This document shows, one piece after another, positions 1 through 5,107 of a stretch of DNA of 9,800 nt (within the stretch, counting starts at the first letter, position 1; each line of letters begins with the position of its first letter). The notes below the pieces were generated by a model. The model made no database searches. It was not told the origin of the DNA and worked only from the letters and a program-made list of their open reading frames with translations. The translations under genes were made by a program, and so were the position numbers. Source of the DNA: an uncultured Thermoanaerobacterales bacterium (GTDB taxonomy: Bacteria; Bacillota; Clostridia; Christensenellales; UBA1242); contig USTP01000032.1 of NCBI GenBank assembly GCA_900557695.1, forward strand, positions 1 through 9,800, read 5' to 3'.

Positions 1-27
1 GCAGCGTCAGATGTGTATAAGAGACAG
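1..27 (+). other. Nextera (Tn5) sequencing adapter, left end
   Basis: The first 27 bases are the inner part of the Illumina Nextera read-1 adapter, ending in the 19-bp Tn5 mosaic end AGATGTGTATAAGAGACAG at 9-27. This is library sequence and not part of the organism's DNA; biological sequence begins at 28. Confidence 0.97.
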
Positions 28-143
28 TAGCAATAGTATTTGATGCTACAACAAGAGAGTTGTATGATTTTTATGCAAAAAAATGTCGATTATGTAAAAA
101 AAGTTTAAAAAATATTAGGTATTTTTCAATTTCTGTTGTATTA

Positions 144-149
144 TATAAT
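144..149 (+). promoter_or_regulatory. possible -10 element for the glycerophosphodiesterase gene
   Basis: TATAAT lies 42 bases before the chosen ATG at 192, within an AT-rich stretch. No convincing -35 hexamer is seen at the right distance (the best is TTTTCA at 123-128, only 15 bases away). In such AT-rich sequence a chance match is likely, so this is weak. Confidence 0.25.
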
Positions 150-180
150 ATAAATAGTAATAATTTAAGTATCTACCAAT

Positions 181-184
181 GGAG
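181..184 (+). promoter_or_regulatory. ribosome binding site fixing the GDPD start
   Basis: GGAG sits 7 bases before ATG 192. It supports the start at 192 over the upstream TTG at 60, which has no comparable site. Confidence 0.75.
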
Positions 185-191
185 ATTAAAA

Positions 192-932
192 ATGAACATA
201 TATGATTCGTGGCTATGCAGGAAATTTATAGCGCATAGAGGGCTACATGATGAAACTGCGCCTGAAAATTCTTTATTATCTTTTCAACGAGCTATTGATA
301 AAAACTATGCAATAGAATTTGATGTTAGACCGCTTGCTGATGGCACTGTTGTTATCTTCCATGACGAAGCTCTTGGCAGAATGACTGGGGCAGACGGCTT
401 TATTTCAAACTACACTTATGACGATATTAAAGACTTAAGGCTTTTAAAAACAAAGGAGCGTATTCCTACTTTAGAAGAGGCTCTTTCTTTTATTAACGGT
501 AGAACCCCTATTCTAATTGAAATTAAGAATATGGGTAAAGTTGGCTTTGAAAAAAATGTTTGGAAAATTTTGTCTAAGTATAAGGGCGAATATGCTGTTC
601 AGTCGTTCAATCCATATAGCTTAGAGTGGTTTAAAATAAACGCTCCACATGTTAAACGAGGTCAGTTGTCATCTTTCTTTAAAATAATTGAAGACCCAAA
701 TGTTGAGATTGGTTTTATTAAGAAGTTTGTTTTAAAAAGAATGCTTCTAAACAAAAAGGTTTCAGAACCAAACTTTATCAGCTATCAAGCTGAAGATTTG
801 CCTAATAGATTTGTTAAAAAGTATAAAGGTTTGCCAGTTCTAGCCTATCCTATTAGAAGCGATGAAATGTACTCAAAGGTTAAAAAATATTGCGATAATA
901 TTATTTTTGAGAATTTTGAACCACAAAACTAA
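192..932 (+). CDS. glycerophosphodiester phosphodiesterase (UgpQ-like, cytosolic)
   Basis: This is a GDPD-family enzyme that hydrolyses glycerophosphodiesters to glycerol-3-phosphate and the alcohol, in phospholipid head-group turnover. The 246-residue length from ATG 192 matches UgpQ-type enzymes. The family's active-site elements are visible in order: AHRG with H15-R16, PEN at 24-26, the ExD pair E42/D44, H57-D58, EIK at 110-112, and VQSFNP at 136-141. There is no signal peptide or membrane segment, so it should act in the cytoplasm. The frame stays open upstream to the adapter, but a GGAG site before 192 and the usual family start of a few residues before HRG both favour 192. It is followed by its own terminator and looks monocistronic. 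The ugp/glp partners that would fix a gene name are not in view. The family call is firm; the exact substrate is unknown. Confidence 0.93.
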   Translation: MNIYDSWLCRKFIAHRGLHDETAPENSLLSFQRAIDKNYAIEFDVRPLADGTVVIFHDEALGRMTGADGFISNYTYDDIKDLRLLKTKERIPTLEEALSFINGRTPILIEIKNMGKVGFEKNVWKILSKYKGEYAVQSFNPYSLEWFKINAPHVKRGQLSSFFKIIEDPNVEIGFIKKFVLKRMLLNKKVSEPNFISYQAEDLPNRFVKKYKGLPVLAYPIRSDEMYSKVKKYCDNIIFENFEPQN

Positions 933-950
933 ATGTTTTTCTACAGTTTA

Positions 951-974
951 AAGAGTAGCTTGCTGCTCTTTTTT
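951..974 (+). terminator. intrinsic terminator of the GDPD gene
   Basis: The arms AAGAGTAGC (951-959) and GCTGCTCTT (962-970) form a 9-bp stem with one G-U pair. The loop is very short, and a run of six T (969-974) follows. It begins 18 bases after the GDPD stop codon. Confidence 0.8.
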
Positions 975-1038
975 ATTTGGCTATAGGTTTTAGACCTCTC
1001 CTATTTCCTTCCTTGTGGAAATAATTATAATCAAACAT

Positions 1039-1073
1039 AAAAAATTAGAGCCCAAAGTTTAACTTTGGGCTCT
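1039..1073 (-). terminator. intrinsic terminator of the exported-protein gene
   Basis: AGAGCCCAAAG (1047-1057) and CTTTGGGCTCT (1063-1073) form a perfect 11-bp stem with a 5-base loop. Read on the − strand it is followed by TAATTTTTT. It starts 40 bases after the stop codon of the − strand gene. The opposite strand has only a short T run, so it mainly serves the − strand. Confidence 0.87.
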
Positions 1074-1112
1074 TTATCATTTGAAATTCTAAGGTTTTGT
1101 CTTTAGTAACGC

Positions 1113-1748
1113 TTAGCCGTTAACTATAGTTAAGTTTGTTACCTCAACATTGATAGTTTCATAGTCCTCACCCCAATTTACAGTGTAACTACCAGTGTTT
1201 GAACTGTCGTCAGCGAAAACTATAATTGCGTAGTCTGCATAAGCACCAGCAGCAATATCTATGGTTTGTGGACCAGTGTAGTCGATAAAGGTGTTGGTTC
1301 TATAGTCGTATAGCTTAACAAAAGTGTATCTGCCAAGCATAGTTGTAGCATCATAAGTAACACTTATACTTGCTTGTATAGCAGAATTATACTTGTTGTT
1401 AACCCTTATTGGAATAACTCTCAGTTTGGTTGAAATTGATTCGTCTGCATAAACGATTTCGCCATCATACTCTGCGTCATTGAACCAGATGGCCAAACTA
1501 TCTTCTTCCTCTAACCAAGTTAAAGCACTTGCTGGTTGAAACACAATGTCCTCACTTAACTTCAATGTATCGCCATCACTACTGATTAAAGAATTGTTGG
1601 CAGCGTTAAATGAATATTCGTATCTAACGATACCAGTAGCCACAACAGGGTCAGCTAGGGTCATTAACACACCAAATGTTACAGCAAGGCTGGCAATTAG
1701 TGTTACTGCTGATGTTATAAACATGGCAAGTATTCTTTTCTCTTTCAT
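1113..1748 (-). CDS. exported, cysteine-free protein of unknown function
   Basis: The 211-residue product has a basic start (MKEKR) and one hydrophobic segment at about 6-32, ending in TLAD, followed by a long acidic exported part rich in Thr, Asp, Tyr and Ile with many alternating polar/hydrophobic stretches, suggesting β-sandwich structure. It has no cysteine, so it is not a lipoprotein, and no LPXTG or second membrane segment. The signal region loosely recalls the SipW-dependent signals of TasA/camelysin-type fibre proteins, and AAGAYADYAIIVF (about 166-178) recalls their C-terminal half. I cannot establish the family, and no SipW-like peptidase gene is in the window. The start is secure: AGGAGG lies 6 bases before ATG 1748. 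A consensus promoter, a leader hairpin and a strong terminator indicate a well-expressed single-gene transcript. The hydrophobic segment could stay as a membrane anchor instead of being cleaved. Confidence 0.85.
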   Translation of the reverse strand: MKEKRILAMFITSAVTLIASLAVTFGVLMTLADPVVATGIVRYEYSFNAANNSLISSDGDTLKLSEDIVFQPASALTWLEEEDSLAIWFNDAEYDGEIVYADESISTKLRVIPIRVNNKYNSAIQASISVTYDATTMLGRYTFVKLYDYRTNTFIDYTGPQTIDIAAGAYADYAIIVFADDSSNTGSYTVNWGEDYETINVEVTNLTIVNG

Positions 1749-1754
1749 GATTTT

Positions 1755-1760
1755 CCTCCT
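1755..1760 (-). promoter_or_regulatory. perfect Shine-Dalgarno site of the exported-protein gene
   Basis: AGGAGG on the − strand, 6 bases before ATG 1748, is a full match to the anti-SD core. The leader inverted repeat ends 5 bases upstream of it. Confidence 0.88.
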
Positions 1761-1765
1761 ATCTT

Positions 1766-1789
1766 TTAAAACAATTCATATTGTTTTAA
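1766..1789 (-). promoter_or_regulatory. 10-bp inverted repeat in the leader of the exported-protein gene
   Basis: TTAAAACAAT (1766-1775) and ATTGTTTTAA (1780-1789) are perfect inverted copies separated by TCAT. The repeat lies between the predicted transcription start (about 1808) and the Shine-Dalgarno site. It could be a repressor operator, a 5' stabilising hairpin, or a structure that affects ribosome access. No T run follows, so it is not a terminator. The AU-rich stem would be weak as RNA, which leans slightly towards a DNA-binding site. Confidence 0.6.
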
Positions 1790-1815
1790 GGCAGGTTCTT
1801 CTCACCTACGATTTG

Positions 1816-1844
1816 ATTATATAACAGAAAATCAATCTTGTCAA
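1816..1844 (-). promoter_or_regulatory. consensus σA promoter of the exported-protein gene
   Basis: On the − strand there is TTGACA (1839-1844), a 17-base spacer, and TATAAT (1816-1821). Both hexamers and the spacing are perfect. Transcription should start near 1808, giving a leader of about 60 bases that contains the inverted repeat and AGGAGG. The upstream flank 1845-1884 is very AT-rich and could act as an UP element. Confidence 0.9.
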
Positions 1845-1884
1845 TACCTACATAAATAAAAATATATAAAATAATTTTACTATT

Positions 1885-2004
1885 CGCGCTCGCGTGCGAG
1901 CGCATATGCACGCGTGCGTGCTGGCATATGTGTGCAGGCGTGCGCATGTGCGTATGTGTGCGCGTGCATGAGTGCGTGCAGTTACGCGCGCGTGAGTGTG
2001 CGTG
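1885..2004. repeat. 120-bp GC-rich alternating purine/pyrimidine tract (predicted Z-DNA former)
   Basis: Almost every step is CG, TG, CA or TA, with only isolated breaks. Uninterrupted alternating runs cover 1900-1921 (22 bp), 1924-1936 (13 bp), 1938-1970 (33 bp), 1972-1980, 1983-1994 (12 bp) and 1996-2004. The word GCGTGC occurs six times (1892, 1912, 1916, 1938, 1962, 1974) at irregular spacing. Composition changes abruptly on both sides from AT-rich to GC-rich. Such sequence is the classic substrate for left-handed Z-DNA under negative supercoiling; formation here is an inference. Confidence 0.85.
1886..1903. repeat. 8-bp GC-only-ended inverted repeat at the tract's left edge
   Basis: GCGCTCGC (1886-1893) and GCGAGCGC (1896-1903) are perfect inverted copies around GT. 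It would make a stable hairpin or cruciform at the junction of the AT-rich flank and the alternating tract. No T run follows on either strand, so it is not a standard terminator. Confidence 0.7.
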
Positions 2005-2120
2005 ATAAATAGTTTTTCATAAAAGTTACATGGCTTATATGCAACATGCTACAATTTGTTTCATTACAGAGTAAAGAACGGAAAATGCTTTGAATAAACT
2101 TTGGGTTATTACGAGTTTTT

Positions 2121-2224
2121 ATGCTTTTTGTAAAATATTGAACAAATTAGTGCTTACAATATAACTTATAAAAACGAATTATGTAAAAAATGAGAAGTTT
2201 GAATGATTTTTGTAAAATATTGAA
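2121..2224. repeat. pair of 22-bp direct repeats, 82 bp apart
   Basis: The copies at 2121-2142 and 2203-2224 differ at one base (C2124 against A2206) and share TTTTTGTAAAATATTGAA exactly. Start-to-start distance is 82 bp. The second copy ends 17 bp before the -35 box of the mTERF-like gene. They could be paired protein-binding sites or remains of a local duplication. Confidence 0.65.
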
Positions 2225-2240
2225 AAGTTTGGCCACTTGT

Positions 2241-2270
2241 TTGACAAGCCCTGCAAAAAAATAATACAAT
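2241..2270 (+). promoter_or_regulatory. σA promoter of the mTERF-like gene
   Basis: TTGACA (2241-2246), an 18-base spacer and TACAAT (2265-2270) form a good promoter. Expected start is near 2277, leaving a leader of about 38 bases to ATG 2315. The -35 box is part of a small inverted repeat, CTTG-TTTGA-CAAG (2236-2248). Confidence 0.78.
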
Positions 2271-2305
2271 TTTTAAGGAATTGTTGCTTGCTTTTCTATA
2301 ATTTT

Positions 2306-2309
2306 GGAG
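2306..2309 (+). promoter_or_regulatory. ribosome binding site fixing the mTERF-like start
   Basis: GGAG lies 5 bases before ATG 2315. Together with the promoter at 2241-2270 it excludes the upstream TTG at 2237 as the start, because that codon would precede the transcription start. Confidence 0.78.
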
Positions 2310-2314
2310 ATAGT

Positions 2315-3922
2315 ATGGATTTATTAGAATCTGAGTTTTATTTGTCTAGTATTCTTGAGGGAAGAGTGTCTAAAACCACCCTATCTTCTATTTCTCCCCT
2401 GCTTTATGAATTAAACAATCTTTTAAAGCTTGATTATAGTGATATTTGTTACATTTGCTATTGTTGCCCTGATATTTTAGAACACAATATTTATAGCATC
2501 ATATCAAACTTAAACGAGCTTAAAAAAACATACAATATTTCAAGCAGAGAAATTAGGTATTTATTTTTAAAATATCCTAGGCTATTACTTGTCACGAGCG
2601 ATATTTTAAAGTTTAAAATAAATTTAATTTCAACAATTTTTGATTTTTCAAGTAAAGATGCTTTTAGGATGCTATACACCTTTCCAGAGCTTTTTTATCT
2701 TGAGAAAAACCAAGTTAAAAAACAGATTGAACTCATTTCTAGTTGTTTTGATGAGTATGGAATAGTTGTTAGAAAACATTTTAGGCGTGAGCCGCGGCTA
2801 CTTTTTGTAACAAAAGAAAATATAGAATGCGTTAGAAAATATTTAATGAGAAATTGCACCTTAACCGAAAATGAAGTTCACAAAGTTTTTAAAACTGTTC
2901 CAAGCGTTGCCCTTATGAAGCTGAGCGAAATTGAAGAATTTTTTAATAGCTACTACCCTACCTACTTTGTAAAAAGGGACATTAAAGAAATTTTGAATGT
3001 GTGCCCAGAGTTTATAAACTTAAACCCAAATAGTGTTAAAAGCAAAATAGAGGAAATTAAGAGTATTTTCAATATAGACCAAAAAAGAGCTTGTGAACTA
3101 GTTAGAAAAATACCTAATATACTTTTCTACGAATCGTGCTATGACAAAATTAAAGGTTTCTCTAAATTTTCAATAAGCTTAGAATATTTAAAAAACTTTC
3201 CAGAAATTTGCCTAGCACCCGAGATTAGTTTGCCTATAAAGTATATTATTACAAGAATTTTAAAACTCGAACAAAATTTCGACTTGATTTCTAGCATGGA
3301 TACAAACTTGTTTGTGTCTAGATTTTTGTTTATGCAAAGCTATGGGTTCACAAAACATCAAGATTTGCTAATTAAGGAAGACGAGTTCGAAAAAAAATAT
3401 CATATAAGTTCGAAAGTATTAAAAGTATCTTACAGGCTAGACTATAAAACCCTAGACAATATCTGCAAGTATTATTTAAACCTAAAAGGAAAAATAAATA
3501 ATTGGGTTGACATTGTTTTCCCTGAGTACAGTAAGATTATAAACTACATGTATGGAACTGGACTTGAGAAAAATCAACACCCAAGAATACTTAGTTACTT
3601 TAGCGTTCGTGAAAAAGAAAATATAACCAAAACAAGATTTATGATGGCAGAGATTTTAAAGAATTATGAATTAAACAGCAATGAGATTAAAATGATTTTA
3701 AACAAGTTTGCTAGCCTATCTCCTTTCATTGCTTACGACCTAAACAAAAATATTTTGCTTTTAAAAAAGTATGGCTGTAGTCAAGAAGATATAGTTTTAC
3801 TGCTTCTTAACAAGCCCTCATTGTTCGCCTTCTCGGTTAAAGACTTTGCAACGGTGCTAGAGGTTGCAACTGAAAATGCAAATGTAAAAGTTGAAGAGGT
3901 TTTATTAAAATTGATTTTTTAG
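2315..3922 (+). CDS. mTERF-like helical-repeat protein, probable nucleic-acid binder
   Basis: The 535-residue product has no signal peptide or membrane segment. It is built of repeats anchored by a proline after a short helix: P52, P88, P124, P160, P196, P231, P267 and P296, spaced 36, 36, 36, 36, 35, 36 and 29 residues. Taking Pro as position 8, hydrophobic residues fall at positions 11, 18 and 25 in most units (L91/L98/I105; F127/V134/I141; L163/I170/L177), which is the mTERF motif. A divergent stretch (about 315-420) is followed by more units: P423 in HPRILSYF, NKF at 463-465, and NKP at 499-501, the last two exactly 36 apart. The family binds double-stranded DNA or RNA with a curved superhelix and acts in organellar transcription, termination and translation. 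No enzymatic domain is seen. It is transcribed alone from its own promoter, with a shared terminator downstream. A different α-solenoid family is possible, and function is not established. Confidence 0.72.
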   Translation: MDLLESEFYLSSILEGRVSKTTLSSISPLLYELNNLLKLDYSDICYICYCCPDILEHNIYSIISNLNELKKTYNISSREIRYLFLKYPRLLLVTSDILKFKINLISTIFDFSSKDAFRMLYTFPELFYLEKNQVKKQIELISSCFDEYGIVVRKHFRREPRLLFVTKENIECVRKYLMRNCTLTENEVHKVFKTVPSVALMKLSEIEEFFNSYYPTYFVKRDIKEILNVCPEFINLNPNSVKSKIEEIKSIFNIDQKRACELVRKIPNILFYESCYDKIKGFSKFSISLEYLKNFPEICLAPEISLPIKYIITRILKLEQNFDLISSMDTNLFVSRFLFMQSYGFTKHQDLLIKEDEFEKKYHISSKVLKVSYRLDYKTLDNICKYYLNLKGKINNWVDIVFPEYSKIINYMYGTGLEKNQHPRILSYFSVREKENITKTRFMMAEILKNYELNSNEIKMILNKFASLSPFIAYDLNKNILLLKKYGCSQEDIVLLLLNKPSLFAFSVKDFATVLEVATENANVKVEEVLLKLIF

Positions 3923-3997
3923 GTTGATTTTTAAGAATAAAACAATTTGATTTTGCGTAAAATCATTAAAATTCGCCTTAAGTTAATTATAAAAACA

Positions 3998-4024
3998 CGC
4001 AAAAAACGCAAAAATCGCAAAATA
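3998..4024. repeat. three tandem 9-bp CGCAAAAAN units
   Basis: The units CGCAAAAAA, CGCAAAAAT and CGCAAAATA are joined head to tail. They lie between the mTERF-like stop codon and the shared terminator. The A-tracts recur at 9 bp, close to the helical repeat, so slight curvature is possible. This is a minor low-complexity feature. Confidence 0.5.
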
Positions 4025-4043
4025 TAATATTAAAAACAAATAT

Positions 4044-4078
4044 AAAAGGTGTTAAAGTTTAAATTCTAACACCTTTTT
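4044..4078. terminator. shared terminator between convergent units
   Basis: AAAAGGTGTTA (4044-4054) and TAACACCTTTT (4067-4077) form a perfect 11-bp stem with a 12-base loop. On + a run of five T ends at 4078, which suits the mTERF-like gene. On − the stem reads into CCTTTTATA, which suits the leftward cluster ending at 4105 but has a shorter T run. Confidence 0.82.
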
Positions 4079-4104
4079 AATAGTTAATAAAGCGTTGTGG
4101 CGAT

Positions 4105-5091
4105 TTAAGAATTTTTCTCCATGTCTATCTTCTTGTCCCAATATAGCTTTTGATATTTACGCCTTAGCTTTACAATTTTTTTAATTTTAACTTTTCTTTT
4201 AGCAAGCACTTCCCCGCCATTAACGGCTACTTTTCTATACATGCTTTTCCACATATCGTAGCCATAAAAGCTGTTAACTAAACTTGCGAGAGTTGAAACA
4301 AGTGGAGCAAGTTCCATCAAGTTTAAGCCACTTGAAGAACTAACAACTATAACCTGCACCCACATACCAATACTAATAACATTTGCTAAAATACTAAACA
4401 GCCAGCTCTCTTTATAGCGCATACCATTCATAATTTCGTTTAGTATTGTGCAAACCAAAACACCAGTACTAAAAATAAGCGCACTTGTGTTTAAAGCCCA
4501 AAGACCAAAGTAGCATGCAACAAATAAAACAACTGCTATTAGGAAAACCCATATATAACTTTTCTTATTTAATTTTCGAATAGTAACAGCATTCTCTTCC
4601 TCGTTAGACTTATAAGAAACTTTCTTTTGTTCCTTTAAGTTTTTCGTCCAGCTAACTAGCGTAAAGATATTAAGAGGAACATTGATAACGAACATTTTAA
4701 TAACTTCGCCGTATAACCCGCTAACAAAACATATGTATGCATACATGAAACATTCTGCAACACCTATATACACACCTATTAGTTTGCCTTGCGACACGAG
4801 GTCGATATTAACCATTAAAACATAAAGGTCTAAAACATAAAACCAGCTTCTTGGTTCTAATATCAAACAAACAATACCTAAAACAAAGAAAATTATATAC
4901 CAAATAAGTCTAAACTTATTATGTTTTTCAAGAGCTCTTAAAACTTCTATTCGGTTTGCACCAAGCCCATAAACAAGTTTAAGATTGTCTGGGTTGCGAA
5001 TACCAGCGGTTGAAGTTACCTTGCCGCTTATTAGTTTTCTTGAATAATTGTCGGAGATGTTTGTTTTCTCGTAATAATTTTTATTTGACAT
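4105..5091 (-). CDS. PnuC-like membrane transporter (second copy)
   Basis: The 328-residue membrane protein resembles PnuC transporters, which take up nicotinamide riboside or similar vitamin precursors by facilitated diffusion. PnuC-type landmarks are visible: GKLIG at 102-106, GLYGEV at 125-130, P139 and W148 in the first half; RYKESW at 225-230, N237, W244, N273, YG at 276-277 and W281 in the second. About eight hydrophobic segments lie between residues 64 and 280, split by a charged loop near 149-178. Typical PnuC proteins are about 220-250 residues. This one has an N-terminal extension of about 60 residues and a basic C-terminal tail (KRKVKIKKIVKLRRKY). It is a diverged paralogue of the gene 16 bp upstream and shares the extensions. 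AGAGGA lies 6 bases before the ATG. No NAD-salvage gene or regulator is adjacent, so the substrate is unproven. Confidence 0.8.
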   Translation of the reverse strand: MSNKNYYEKTNISDNYSRKLISGKVTSTAGIRNPDNLKLVYGLGANRIEVLRALEKHNKFRLIWYIIFFVLGIVCLILEPRSWFYVLDLYVLMVNIDLVSQGKLIGVYIGVAECFMYAYICFVSGLYGEVIKMFVINVPLNIFTLVSWTKNLKEQKKVSYKSNEEENAVTIRKLNKKSYIWVFLIAVVLFVACYFGLWALNTSALIFSTGVLVCTILNEIMNGMRYKESWLFSILANVISIGMWVQVIVVSSSSGLNLMELAPLVSTLASLVNSFYGYDMWKSMYRKVAVNGGEVLAKRKVKIKKIVKLRRKYQKLYWDKKIDMEKNS

Positions 5092-5107
5092 AAATTCCTC
5101 TTTAGTT

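Larger units (their letters stand above)
1749..2314. other. 566-bp divergent intergenic region without genes
   Basis: No credible coding frame is seen on either strand. In order it holds: the leader and promoter of the − strand gene (1749-1844), an AT-rich stretch (1845-1884), the GC-rich alternating tract (1885-2004), about 236 bp of AT-rich sequence with a 22-bp direct repeat (2005-2240), the promoter of the + strand gene (2241-2270) and its leader. I see no tRNA, riboswitch or CRISPR pattern. Confidence 0.8.

Noticed and set aside
60..191. TTG start at 60 for the GDPD gene
   Set aside because: No Shine-Dalgarno site precedes it, the added 44 residues are unlike the family, and ATG 192 has GGAG at the right distance.
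1546..1824. Open frame on + opposite the exported-protein gene, and similar frames at 5127-6035 and 8368-8957
   Set aside because: These are antisense shadows of well-supported − strand genes, without ribosome binding sites or recognisable products.
1885..2004. CRISPR array or regular tandem repeat in the GC-rich tract
   Set aside because: GCGTGC words recur at irregular distances of 4 to 24 bp, with no constant repeat or spacer length.
2138..2165. Second promoter TTGAAC-16-TATAAC upstream of the mTERF-like gene
   Set aside because: Hexamers are imperfect and the stretch is AT-rich; the promoter at 2241-2270 is clearly better placed. It cannot be fully excluded.
2237..2314. TTG start at 2237 for the mTERF-like gene
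   Set aside because: The codon overlaps the predicted promoter (2241-2270), so it would precede the transcription start; ATG 2315 has a good GGAG site.
2315..3922. PPR or TALE-type repeat protein
   Set aside because: Period (36) is close to both, but the proline-anchored turn with hydrophobics at +3, +10 and +17 fits mTERF better, and the TALE base-reading loop and PPR consensus are not visible.
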